Shown here: piece after piece, positions 24,264 through 32,820 of the stretch | Layout: each line of letters opens with the position of its first letter | Numbering within the stretch: position 1 is the first letter of the stretch | Position numbers and translations under genes: made by a program | Assembly: GCA_002171515.1 (NCBI GenBank) | Contig: NHEP01000132.1 | Coordinates: forward strand, 1 to 42,996 | Source: a bacterium TMED88 | GTDB taxonomy: Bacteria; Myxococcota_A; UBA9160; UBA4427 | Direction of reading: 5' to 3' | Length of the DNA: 42,996 nt | Notes under the pieces: generated by a model | Seen by the model: the letters and a program-made list of their open reading frames with translations, nothing else | What the model was told of the DNA's origin: nothing | Database searches by the model: none

Positions 24264-25742
24264 TCACCGATTCCGATTGCGGCCTCCGCCGGAGTTGCGA
24301 CCGCCTCGGTTGCCTCCACCGGCTCCGCGTCGTCTCTTTCCGCGGGGGCGCCCGCGGTTTTCTTCATCAGGGCTTTTGGGGCCCTGGGAAGAAGAAGCCG
24401 GGGTTTCAGCCTCTGTCGTGATGGTCGTCTCGGGCTGATCTTCGGCGAGATAGGCAGCGCAGATCCCGGCGAGATCTTTGCGCCCCTCATGGCTTTTGGC
24501 CATTTCCTCAATCACCGGGATCAGCCTTTCAACGGCGTATCGCATTTCTTCGGGTGGTCGACGGCGCATGTCCTGCTCAACTTTGACTTGCAGCCGTTCT
24601 CGAACTCGCCCGAGCATGTCTTTTTCGGTGGGCGGCTTGCGCTCTGCGATTTGGATTTTGTTGACGTTCTGCATGTGCTTAAAATTGCCGATGTCCAAGC
24701 CGGACACGAGTGAAATGGCTACGCCCGACCGGCCCGCTCGGCCTGTTCGGCCTGTTCGGTGCAGATAGACTTCGGGTTGATCGGTTGCCGCATAGCTGAC
24801 GACATGGGACAAGTCGCTGATATCGATCCCGCGTGCAGCGACATCGGTCGCAACGAGGTATTTGAGGTCGCCCGCCTTGATCTTTTGAATGGCACGTTCG
24901 CGAGCGGCTTGGGGCAGATCTCCCGAGATTTGATCCGCATTGAATCCACGTTTCTTCAAGTAGCCAGTCACATACCGGACATCTGCCTTGGTGTTGCAAA
25001 AGATGATTGCGCTCTCGGGATCTTCGTGTTCAAGGAGGCGTGCGAGAAGCGGGTCTTTCTCGGTTGCTGTGCATACGTAGTAATAGTGCTCGATCTGCTG
25101 AGGAGCGCTCAAGCCGTCGTCGATCGCAACAAACTCTGGTTCGTTGAGAAAGAAGCGAGAAAGGGAGCGAACTTTTTCGGGGATTGTGGCTGAGAAGAGA
25201 TGGGATTGACGTTCCTTCGGGAGATAAGTCGCGACTTCTCGCATGTCGGGCCAGAAGCCCAATGAGAGCATTTCGTCAGCCTCGTCCAGAACCAACACGC
25301 GGGTGTCATCAAGGGACATCCGGCCATTGCTAAGGTGGTCGAGGATTCGGCCTGGAGTGCCGACGATGATGTGGACACCTCTTTCAAGGCTTTCGACTTG
25401 CTCGTTGTAGCCGACCCCGCCATACACTGGCAGCACGCGAACGCCGCGATGTTTTCCGAGGGTCGTGACTTCGACGGCGACCTGATTCGCAAGTTCCCGG
25501 GTGGGAAGCATCACCAGAGCCTGGATGACGTCGCGTGTTGTATCGACGGCTTCAACCAGCGGGATCCCGAAAGCGCCTGTCTTGCCGCTTCCGGTCTGGG
25601 CTTGGACGATGAGATCGCCGCCGCCCTGCATCAGGGGGATGGCCTTCTCCTGGACCGGCGTGGGGGCATTCCAGCCGAGATCGTTGAGGGCGGTTTGAAC
25701 ATCTTCGGAAAGCTGGGAAAAAAGTTCAGAAAGTTCAGTCAT
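24264..25742 (-). CDS. DEAD-box ATP-dependent RNA helicase (DeaD/CshA-like) with RGG tail
   Basis: A 492-residue helicase with all core motifs: Q-motif around TPVQEKAIP, AQTGSGKT (48-55), PTREL (80-84), TPGR (129-132), DEAD (153-156), SAT (184-186), ATDVAARGID and HRTGRTGRAG. After the RecA-like domains comes a linker like that of DeaD/CshA. It ends in a Gly/Arg/Asn-rich low-complexity tail (GGGNRGGRNSGGGRNRNR) in place of an RRM-type RNA-binding domain. It unwinds structured RNA in the cytoplasm, for example in ribosome assembly or mRNA turnover in the cold. ATG 25742 begins MTELSELF, the normal family start; the open frame reaches 26090 across the gatC start and is not used. It is divergent from gatC. 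Confidence 0.93.
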   Translation of the reverse strand: MTELSELFSQLSEDVQTALNDLGWNAPTPVQEKAIPLMQGGGDLIVQAQTGSGKTGAFGIPLVEAVDTTRDVIQALVMLPTRELANQVAVEVTTLGKHRGVRVLPVYGGVGYNEQVESLERGVHIIVGTPGRILDHLSNGRMSLDDTRVLVLDEADEMLSLGFWPDMREVATYLPKERQSHLFSATIPEKVRSLSRFFLNEPEFVAIDDGLSAPQQIEHYYYVCTATEKDPLLARLLEHEDPESAIIFCNTKADVRYVTGYLKKRGFNADQISGDLPQAARERAIQKIKAGDLKYLVATDVAARGIDISDLSHVVSYAATDQPEVYLHRTGRTGRAGRSGVAISLVSGLDIGNFKHMQNVNKIQIAERKPPTEKDMLGRVRERLQVKVEQDMRRRPPEEMRYAVERLIPVIEEMAKSHEGRKDLAGICAAYLAEDQPETTITTEAETPASSSQGPKSPDEENRGRPRGKRRRGAGGGNRGGRNSGGGRNRNR

Positions 25743-25776
25743 ATAGGGGTGGCAGGCTATCGGCAGGGGGCCAGCT

Positions 25777-25787
25777 TGGCAATGCCA
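25777..25787. promoter_or_regulatory. Perfect palindrome between helicase and gatC
   Basis: TGGCAATGCCA is an 11-bp perfect inverted repeat in the 96-nt divergent spacer. It could be an operator half-site pair, but a single short palindrome may occur by chance. Confidence 0.2.
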
Positions 25788-25838
25788 GTTACTTCCTTGT
25801 CCCGCGGGAGAGGCTCTCTGCTCTGCTAGCCTGATCGG

Positions 25839-26141
25839 ATGGGAAGAATCAGTCGTCAAGATGTTGAGCGCACCGCTGCGCTGGCCCGCATCGATCTGTC
25901 TGAAGATGAGGTCGAGGGTCTCACCCGCGACCTCGACCAAATTTTGGAACATGCTCAGCAACTCGCCGCGTTGGAGACTGAAGGCATTGAGCCCACCGCC
26001 CATGCTCTTCCCCTGCCTACGCCAACCCGGCCCGACGAGCCTGCTCCACCCATGGATCCGGAGCGAGCGCTCCGCAACGCCCCGCTTCATGAGGGTTCGG
26101 CTTTCGTTGTGCCCAAGGTCCTCGATGGGGAGGAGGGCTGA
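25839..26141 (+). CDS. gatC: Asp-tRNA(Asn)/Glu-tRNA(Gln) amidotransferase subunit C
   Basis: A 100-residue subunit of the GatCAB complex that stabilises GatA and wraps around GatB. The sequence MGRISRQDVERTAALARIDLSEDE is the standard GatC N-terminus. It is followed by the helix LTRDLDQILEHAQQLAALETEGIEPTAHALPLPTPTRPD, the proline-rich loop, and the end AFVVPKVLDGEE. The length is typical. Its stop (TGATG) overlaps or abuts the gatA start, so translation is coupled. Presence of GatCAB implies that Asn-tRNA and/or Gln-tRNA is made by the indirect transamidation route. Confidence 0.95.
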   Translation: MGRISRQDVERTAALARIDLSEDEVEGLTRDLDQILEHAQQLAALETEGIEPTAHALPLPTPTRPDEPAPPMDPERALRNAPLHEGSAFVVPKVLDGEEG

Positions 26142-26143
26142 TG

Positions 26144-27607
26144 ATGGACACCCTCGAGGAGCAGCGCGCGGGACTCGATCTCGGTGAAGTCTCCGCGCGG
26201 GAGCTGGTCGAAAGAGCCTTGGGCCGCGCGGAAGGAATCGGTGCCGAGCTCAATGCGGTGGTCGGTGTCAGGGCGGAGGCCGCCTTGGTCGAAGCGGAGG
26301 CCTCCGATGCCCGTCGAAGAGAAGGATCCGTGCTTTCGCCCTTGGACGGCACGCCGGTTTTACTCAAAGACAACATCGTGATGGAGGGAGAGCCGACGAC
26401 CTGTGCCTCAAAGATTCTTGACGGGTATCACTCGCCCTACGATGCGACCGCCGTCGAGCGACTGCGTGAGGCGGGAGCCATCGTGGTTGGCCGGACCAAT
26501 ATGGACGAATTTGCAATGGGTTCTTCCACCGAGCACTCGGTCTTTGGTCCCTCCCGCAATCCGTGGGACCGGTCCAGGTCGTGTGGTGGCTCATCGGGCG
26601 GCTCAGCCGCGGCGGTCTCGGCGGGTGTGACCGGCTACGCCCTCGGCAGTGACACGGGTGGCTCAGTCCGTCAGCCGGGGTCCTTTTGTGGGGTTGTTGG
26701 GATGAAGCCGACCTATGGCCGAATTTCACGCTTTGGACTCGTGGCATTCGCATCTTCTTTGGATCAAATCGGACCCTTTACCCGAAGCGCTCGCGAATGT
26801 GCTTGGGTGCTTGAGGCGCTTTCAGGGCATGATCCTCGGGATTCAACCTCTCTCCCTGAACCGGCTTGGTCCGGCGGGGCCGAACTCGATGAGAGCATTT
26901 CGGGGATTAGAATTGGCGTGCCGAGGGAGTATTTCCAAGGAGAGGGACTATCGGCTGATGTATCCGAGCCAGTTCACGAAAGTCTGGCGGACCTAGAATC
27001 GGCGGGTGCGGAACTGGTTGAGATCGACCTACCTCACACCGAGCACGTCGTTTCGACTTACTACCTGATTGCCACGGCGGAGGCCTCAAGCAATTTAGCG
27101 CGCTATGACGGCGCCCGATTCGGGCGGCGGGCGGCGGGTGTCGACAACGTTGACGAAATGTATCGGCGTTCGCGATCCGAGGGTTTTGGCCCAGAGGTGA
27201 AGCGGAGAATTCTGCTGGGGACCTACGTTCTGTCCGCTGGGTATTACGATGCCTACTACAAGAAAGCTCAGCAGGTTCGGACCCTTGTGCGACAAGATTT
27301 CGATCGGGCATTTGAGCGTTGTGATGTGGTTGCGGGCCCGACTTACCCCCAAGTCGCTTTTCCAATCGGCGAAAAAGTGGACGATCCAATGCGCCTTTAC
27401 CTGGGAGACGTTTATACCGTCTCTGCGAACCTCGCCGGCCTGCCCGGTATCTCGCTTCCCTGCGGAGAAGCGTCAGGGTTGCCGGTTGGTTTGCAATTGA
27501 TGGCTCCGGCCCTTGATGAAAAGACGCTGCTCAATGTCGCCAGCGGCTTTCAGGGCAGAACCGATCATCATCTTCGTCGACCAGGAGGCGTCGGTGAGTC
27601 AGAGTGA
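26144..27607 (+). CDS. gatA: Asp-tRNA(Asn)/Glu-tRNA(Gln) amidotransferase subunit A
   Basis: A 487-residue amidase that hydrolyses glutamine and channels ammonia to GatB. The Ser-cisSer-Lys triad is visible: Lys in TPVLLKDNI, the serine pair in CGGSSGGSAAAVSAG and SDTGGSVRQPGSFCG. FCGVVGMKPTYGRISRFGLVAFASSLDQIGP follows as in all GatA proteins. The second of two adjacent ATGs (26144) is preferred because GGAGGG then lies 6 nt upstream; the first (26141) overlaps the gatC stop. The length is full. The 3' end overlaps the gatB start by 14 nt. Confidence 0.96.
   Translation: MDTLEEQRAGLDLGEVSARELVERALGRAEGIGAELNAVVGVRAEAALVEAEASDARRREGSVLSPLDGTPVLLKDNIVMEGEPTTCASKILDGYHSPYDATAVERLREAGAIVVGRTNMDEFAMGSSTEHSVFGPSRNPWDRSRSCGGSSGGSAAAVSAGVTGYALGSDTGGSVRQPGSFCGVVGMKPTYGRISRFGLVAFASSLDQIGPFTRSARECAWVLEALSGHDPRDSTSLPEPAWSGGAELDESISGIRIGVPREYFQGEGLSADVSEPVHESLADLESAGAELVEIDLPHTEHVVSTYYLIATAEASSNLARYDGARFGRRAAGVDNVDEMYRRSRSEGFGPEVKRRILLGTYVLSAGYYDAYYKKAQQVRTLVRQDFDRAFERCDVVAGPTYPQVAFPIGEKVDDPMRLYLGDVYTVSANLAGLPGISLPCGEASGLPVGLQLMAPALDEKTLLNVASGFQGRTDHHLRRPGGVGESE
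27583..27588 (+). promoter_or_regulatory. Ribosome binding site deciding the gatB start inside gatA
   Basis: AGGAGG lies 5 nt before GTG 27594, within the last codons of gatA. It favours GTG 27594 over the longer open frame from 27513 and over ATG 27618. Confidence 0.7.
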
Positions 27608-29111
27608 GCAGTCAGCCATGTTCGAGCGGATACTTCAGCGCTACGAGCCCGTGATCGGTCTTGAGGTGCATACTCATCTGAAGACTGCTTCGAAACTCTT
27701 CAGCCCGGCACCAGTGGAGTACGGCCGAGACCCGAATCATGACGTCCATCCGATCGACATCGGTTTGCCTGGCGTTTTGCCGGTCCTCAACGAGCGGGTC
27801 GTTGATCTTGCGATTCGTCTAGGCTTGGCGACCCACAGTACAGTCAATCTCCGTTCTGTTTTTTCCCGCAAAAACTATTTTTATCCAGATCTCCCGAAGG
27901 GCTATCAGATCTCCCAATACGAGGAACCCATCGTCAGTGATGGCTGGCTGGAGATCGATCACTCAGGGGGGGCGACATCCGCCGATGCCGAGGGTGCGCG
28001 GGCGCGCCAGCGAGTTGGCATTACGCGTGCGCACCTTGAAGAAGACGCGGGCAAATCCGTTCACGACTCAGCCGTTGCCGGGAGCGATGATACCCGTATC
28101 GATCTGAATCGAGCCGGCGTGCCTCTGCTGGAAATTGTTTCCGAACCCGACCTTCGATCGGCAGAGGCGGCCTCCGCTTATCTGAAGACTTTGAGGCAGC
28201 TCTTGAGGTCGATCGAAGTTTCCGATGCCGATATGGAAAAGGGGCAGTTTCGCTGTGACGCCAATGTTTCTCTGCGGAAGCGAGGCCAGACTGAATTTGG
28301 CGTCAGGACTGAGATCAAGAATCTGAATTCCTTCGCGAACGTTGAAGGCGCGATCCGCGCTGAGATTATTCGCCAATCCGAATTGCTCGACGATGGGATT
28401 GAAGTCGTCCAGGCGACGATGCATTTTGATGCAGATCGAGGGCGGACGAGCGTGATGCGACTCAAGGAAAACGCCGACGATTACCGGTATTTTGATGATC
28501 CGGACCTGATTCCGCTTCTGATTTCGAAGGATAGGATCGAGGTCATTCGCTCGGAAATGCCCGAGCTGCCTGACGAAAAGAGAGCTCGTTTCGAGTCACA
28601 ATACGCACTGTCTTCTAAAGATGCCGGATTGTTGGTGGCCCAGGGGGGAGTGGCCGACTTCTTTGAAGCGACCGCGCAGAATTGCGCTTCGTCGAAGACG
28701 GCATTCAATTGGATTGCGCGCGATCTCACCAAGGAATTGAACGAGCAGTCAATCGAAGTTGAAGCGAGTTTATGCAAGCCGGAAGATCTGGCGGCTTTGA
28801 TCGGGCTCGTCGAGTCTGGCCGGCTGACGGCGCGCAATGCACGTGACTTGCTAACCGATCTTGTCAGTGGAGGCGGCGACCCCGAGGCTCTGATGGCGGA
28901 GAGGGGGCTAGAAGCTGTTTCCGATTCGTCATTGATTGAGGGCTTTGTCGATGAAGTCATCGCGTCCAATGAGGCCGCCGTCGAGAGCGTCAAGGGAGGG
29001 GACGACAAGCCGCTTAATTTCTTGATGGGCAAAGTCATGCAGGCGACACAGGGGAAGGCCAGCCCTGGGGAAGTGCGCACGAGATTGATTGAGAAGATTA
29101 GAGGCGAGTAG
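27594..29111 (+). CDS. gatB: Asp-tRNA(Asn)/Glu-tRNA(Gln) amidotransferase subunit B
   Basis: A 505-residue kinase/transamidase subunit. Signatures in order: YEPVIGLEVHTHL, FSRKNYFYPDLPKGYQISQYE, HLEEDAGKS, DLNRAGVPLLEIVSEPD, MEKGQFRCDANVSLR, FGVRTEIKNLNSF, and MRLKENADDYRYFDDPDLIP. It ends with the C-terminal YqeY/tail domain, KPLNFLMGKVMQATQGKASPG. It phosphorylates and then amidates Glu or Asp on misacylated tRNA. Start GTG 27594 has AGGAGG 5 nt upstream and overlaps gatA. In the first motif, CysHis-type zinc ligands common in some GatB proteins are absent, as in many orthologues. It closes the gatCAB operon; the next gene begins 33 nt later. Confidence 0.96.
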   Translation: MSQSEQSAMFERILQRYEPVIGLEVHTHLKTASKLFSPAPVEYGRDPNHDVHPIDIGLPGVLPVLNERVVDLAIRLGLATHSTVNLRSVFSRKNYFYPDLPKGYQISQYEEPIVSDGWLEIDHSGGATSADAEGARARQRVGITRAHLEEDAGKSVHDSAVAGSDDTRIDLNRAGVPLLEIVSEPDLRSAEAASAYLKTLRQLLRSIEVSDADMEKGQFRCDANVSLRKRGQTEFGVRTEIKNLNSFANVEGAIRAEIIRQSELLDDGIEVVQATMHFDADRGRTSVMRLKENADDYRYFDDPDLIPLLISKDRIEVIRSEMPELPDEKRARFESQYALSSKDAGLLVAQGGVADFFEATAQNCASSKTAFNWIARDLTKELNEQSIEVEASLCKPEDLAALIGLVESGRLTARNARDLLTDLVSGGGDPEALMAERGLEAVSDSSLIEGFVDEVIASNEAAVESVKGGDDKPLNFLMGKVMQATQGKASPGEVRTRLIEKIRGE

Positions 29112-29144
29112 AGCGATTGTTCTCAATCGCGTGGGGCCTAAGCG

Positions 29145-30440
29145 ATGAAAGTTCATGAGCGGCTTCAGCCCAACTGGCCGGCTCTCGTTGTTTTTGGCCT
29201 TCTATTCAGCACGAGCATAATTTTTTCTGCCCAGCATGAGCGGCCCAGCATTTCTTTGGTTGAGACCACCCGCGTGGCGCAGTCATTGGCAAGATCCGGT
29301 GAATTTGCCGATCCCTTTTTCATTGCCAAGACGGGGCCCACCGCGCATGTTGCTCCGGTCTTTCCCGCGATGGCTTCGCTGGTCATTGAGTGGTTTGGTT
29401 CAGTTCAAGGGGCCCACCCAGTGCTGTACTGGACTGCGGCGATGGCGCTTGCGGTTCAGGTGGCGCTTTTGCCTTATTTAGCGCGGGCCTTGGGTGTAGG
29501 TTGGTGGGCTGGGCTTTGGGCGAGTCTTCTTGCACTGCTCGCCAATCGGCGCCCCGTGCCCCAGTGGGAGGGCGAGTATGTTGCGCTGCTCATGATAATT
29601 CTGACTTGGTTGGTCGCGACTCGTACATCCCATGGGGGTTCAGTTCGTTGGGGCAGAGAAGTTCTGATCGGTCTGCTCTTCGGCTTATTGATTTTGTCCT
29701 ATCCGATTGCAGTGATCGTTTGGATGGCATTCTTGTGCTGGGATATTTGGGTGGCTCGTCGTTCCCACGCTTGGGCCCGGACTGCCGTCGTCATGGCGAT
29801 ATCTGTTTCGGTTTTGACTCCATGGATTGTTCGCAACGCCTATTTGTTTGGGGAGCCGGTTTTCGTGCGGGATAATCTTGGAATCGAAATGGCGGTCAGC
29901 TTCAATCCGTGTGCGGGCGTTTCACTTTTCGAGAATATGCTCAGCGGTTGTTTTCGTGAATGGCACCCCAATCGTTCCTCCGAGCAGGCCAGCCTTCTGG
30001 TCGAACAAGGCGAGGTTGAGTACAACGCTGGACAAATGGGCCAGGCGCTCGACTTTATTGCGGAGCAGCCCCGTCATTCCGCAAACTTGGTCCTGCGCCG
30101 AACCCTCTTGTTCTGGTGGCCCTCTGCAACCGGTGACCCCATTTACGAGCTGACTGCCGGCCCACTGCGGCTTCAATCTTGGGTGGTGTACCTGGCTACT
30201 CTTTTGTCATTCGTGGGGCTCGCCCTAACTTTCATCCGGCAGGTCCCAGTGGCTCCTCTCCTTTTGGCTTGGATGCTCCTTTTGCCAACGCCCTATTTTT
30301 TTCTCCAGTTTTCGGTTCGCTATCGGACCCCCATGCTTTGGGTCACTTTTCTCCTGGCCGGTGTCACTCTGCATGCTCTCTTTAGGGCAGTCATTAATCA
30401 GCGTCGGCGTCCCTGCGCACAATCCAATCAGGCGGTGTAA
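29145..30440 (+). CDS. GT-C (GT39-like) membrane glycosyltransferase-like protein
   Basis: A 431-residue polytopic protein. The first loop, VETTRVAQSLARSGEFADPFF...TGPTAHVAPVFPAM, is a recognisable GT39-like pattern with Glu where PMT/ArnT enzymes often have Asp. The later TPWIVRNAYLFGEPVFVRDNLGIEMAVSFNP is the conserved periplasmic segment of the same group. The end is basic and cytoplasmic. A donor of polyprenyl-phosphate-sugar type is expected; acceptor unknown. It lies 33 nt after gatB and 129 nt before the AsmA-like gene; whether it shares the gatCAB transcript is unclear. No strong ribosome binding site precedes ATG 29145. Confidence 0.75.
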   Translation: MKVHERLQPNWPALVVFGLLFSTSIIFSAQHERPSISLVETTRVAQSLARSGEFADPFFIAKTGPTAHVAPVFPAMASLVIEWFGSVQGAHPVLYWTAAMALAVQVALLPYLARALGVGWWAGLWASLLALLANRRPVPQWEGEYVALLMIILTWLVATRTSHGGSVRWGREVLIGLLFGLLILSYPIAVIVWMAFLCWDIWVARRSHAWARTAVVMAISVSVLTPWIVRNAYLFGEPVFVRDNLGIEMAVSFNPCAGVSLFENMLSGCFREWHPNRSSEQASLLVEQGEVEYNAGQMGQALDFIAEQPRHSANLVLRRTLLFWWPSATGDPIYELTAGPLRLQSWVVYLATLLSFVGLALTFIRQVPVAPLLLAWMLLLPTPYFFLQFSVRYRTPMLWVTFLLAGVTLHALFRAVINQRRRPCAQSNQAV

Positions 30441-30569
30441 ACTCTGGCGCCCGCCAGTCAGACTTTGCGCCCCGTGTGATCGTCTTGTTTGATCGGCCGC
30501 GAGACGCTGATCCCTTCACGGACACAGGGGTAAGCGAAAGACACTGCTCTGTCCGAGAGAGTTAACCGC

Positions 30570-32801
30570 TTGCGTCGCATCACCTTTATATTGTTGTTTA
30601 CGATTTTCACCCTGCTTGTGCTTCTGGCTGCGGGCACTGTGGCCTTGGAGCGTTACAGCCAGACGCCGGAAATGAGGGCGCAGGTGGAGAAGATCTCGGC
30701 GTCTTGGCTCGGGCGATCTCTCTCCTATGAATCACTTCGGATCGGGATATGGCCACCCCGCCTTGTGATCCAATCGGCAAGTCTGCCGGGCTCTGACCCG
30801 AGCGGGCCAAAACTCTTGACCGTGAGTCGTCTTGACTTGCAGATTTCGATTGGAGCTCTGATCCGCAGGGAGGTCCTTTTTGAATCGCTCGAGATTAAAG
30901 GTCTCGATCTTAAAATGATTCGAAATTCTTCGGGTTTCGATATTCCGTGGATAGATTCCGCTTCATCGTCGGACTCAGAAGACGCCTCGCCCAGCTCAGG
31001 GCAGAGCGAAATTTCGTCATGGCGAATCGGCTTTCGCCGGGTCCAGGTGCACGACACGCGCCTCGCTTTGATCGATCAGACCCGAGGCTCGCCTGTGACT
31101 TACGGATTCGAATCCGTGAGCTTGACCGCCAAGAGCGACGGCGACGCTTCCTCCATGAAGGTGGGTTTGAGCGCAAAGTCCATCGGCGGAGGTGAGCTTC
31201 GCGCGTCCGGGACTTCGAGCGTAAGCGGGAATGTCGCGCTTCGAGTCGATCTAAACGATTTGAATTTCGCAGGGCTCGGGTCGTACCTCGCCCCGGAATT
31301 TCTCACTGAAGTCGGCCTTTCGGGGCAAGTCGATGTGAAAGGACCGATCACCGATCCCGAAGAGCTGAACTTCGATCTTCGGCTGGCAGCGGATCGATTG
31401 CAGTGGGAATCCGACTCGCTCAAGGGCCAGGTTGATTTGAAGGGGCAGTTTAAGGCCTTAGGACCCACGCCTAAGGGAAAGATGAGCCTCGACGCGAAAG
31501 AGGCGGCTGTGCTGATTGGCGAGGTGATCGCCAAGCCGGTTGGAACCCCCTTCTATCTTGTTTCGAGTTGGGGTGGGGATGCAAGCGCCGGTTGGGGAGT
31601 GAGCCTCGAGACAATTGAAATTGCCACGATCAAAGGCACGGGCCGGCTGGGTTGGGAACCATCCTTCAGTTTGCAATTGGATAGCGAGGCTTTTCCGGTG
31701 ACAGCCGTGGCTCTTCTCGTCCCCGAGTTGTCCGATTCCGGGGCTCACGGCCAGCTTCAAATCAAGAACTTGATCTATCAGGCGCAGCCGCCCTCCCTTC
31801 AAGGGACAGTCAGCGCGGAGGATCTTCACGTTGTGTTTGAAAACGGAGGCGCAATGAGCCTCTCGGTCGATTTGACAGGGCAAGGCGATGCTGTGGCGAT
31901 TGAGAAAGGAGATTTCTCAGCGGGCGACCAACATTTTTCAGTTTCAGGAAAAGTCACCGAACTGGATGGAAACCTTCCTTTTGATCTCAAGATTGAAACC
32001 CCCCAGCCTATTCGAGCCGATGCATTTTTGACGGGTCTCTCGGCGAATCTCTCCGACGTCGTTTATGGCCCAGTGACTCTGACTGCAAATCTTTCAGGAA
32101 GTGGATCGAGCCTTGGCGTTGAGGCGGATTTCTTAGATTCTCTGAATGGCGATTTTAAGCTCGAAATGGGAAAAGCCATTCCAGGCATGGAGGAGGGGGG
32201 CCGGATTGTCGGCTTCTCGCTTCTTTCCTCATTGTTTGATGCCCTGGGAAAATACAGTCAGCTCACCCGTGTGACGCGTTTACTCCTTGGAGGCAAATCT
32301 CTTGATCTGAGCGGCATGAGCGATGATTCTTTCGAGAAAGCTCGGGTGATTTCAAAAGTACAGGATGGAGTTTGCGTGATTGAGAGGGCCCGTATCGTAG
32401 AGTCGAGTTATGCGGCCAATCTCGTTGGGGATATCCGGTTGGCCGATTTGTCTCTTGATCTTCGAGGCAAGGTTGAGCTCGGGCAGGCTGCTGCAGCGGC
32501 CCTCGGCGCCCACGCGAAAGATGGAGAAATGGTTGTCCCTGTGGCGCATATCCGCGGAACGCTCGACGATCCTAAAGTTGATGTGTCCGAGTCAGCGGTT
32601 CTTTCGCTTACCTCGCAGATGGTCTCCAACAATGTGGCGATCAAAACGGTTCTCGGCGGAACGGATAAGGTTTTGCCCGGGGCCGGCACTCTGCTGGGAA
32701 GCGGCCTTGATGCGCTCCTGGGAGGAAAAAAATCGAACACCTCGGAGGACTCAGATAGTGAGCCTGCGAAGCCGCCCGAATCGGAAAAACGAGAGCCTTG
32801 A
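30570..32801 (+). CDS. AsmA-family envelope protein
   Basis: A 743-residue protein with a single N-terminal membrane helix (about residues 5-26) and a long periplasmic beta-rich region. The N-terminal SWLGRSLSYESLRIGIWPPRLVIQSASL is the AsmA opening. The C-terminal LTANLSGSGSSLGVEADFLDSLNGDFKLEMG, SDDSFEKARVISKVQDGVCVIERARI and ANLVGDIRLADLSLDLRGKVEL are the AsmA_2 signature. Proteins of this family bridge inner and outer membranes and move phospholipids, or assist outer-membrane assembly. TTG 30570 is used, with GAGAGAG 8 nt upstream. The C-terminus is a Ser/Asp/Glu/Pro-rich tail. mtnA follows 19 nt later, so they may be cotranscribed. Confidence 0.88.
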   Translation: MRRITFILLFTIFTLLVLLAAGTVALERYSQTPEMRAQVEKISASWLGRSLSYESLRIGIWPPRLVIQSASLPGSDPSGPKLLTVSRLDLQISIGALIRREVLFESLEIKGLDLKMIRNSSGFDIPWIDSASSSDSEDASPSSGQSEISSWRIGFRRVQVHDTRLALIDQTRGSPVTYGFESVSLTAKSDGDASSMKVGLSAKSIGGGELRASGTSSVSGNVALRVDLNDLNFAGLGSYLAPEFLTEVGLSGQVDVKGPITDPEELNFDLRLAADRLQWESDSLKGQVDLKGQFKALGPTPKGKMSLDAKEAAVLIGEVIAKPVGTPFYLVSSWGGDASAGWGVSLETIEIATIKGTGRLGWEPSFSLQLDSEAFPVTAVALLVPELSDSGAHGQLQIKNLIYQAQPPSLQGTVSAEDLHVVFENGGAMSLSVDLTGQGDAVAIEKGDFSAGDQHFSVSGKVTELDGNLPFDLKIETPQPIRADAFLTGLSANLSDVVYGPVTLTANLSGSGSSLGVEADFLDSLNGDFKLEMGKAIPGMEEGGRIVGFSLLSSLFDALGKYSQLTRVTRLLLGGKSLDLSGMSDDSFEKARVISKVQDGVCVIERARIVESSYAANLVGDIRLADLSLDLRGKVELGQAAAAALGAHAKDGEMVVPVAHIRGTLDDPKVDVSESAVLSLTSQMVSNNVAIKTVLGGTDKVLPGAGTLLGSGLDALLGGKKSNTSEDSDSEPAKPPESEKREP

Positions 32802-32820
32802 TGAGAAGGAGTGAATGCGT

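Noticed and set aside
25743-26090. 116-residue N-terminal extension of the helicase frame
   Set aside because: Crosses the gatC start on the other strand and does not resemble any helicase N-terminus.
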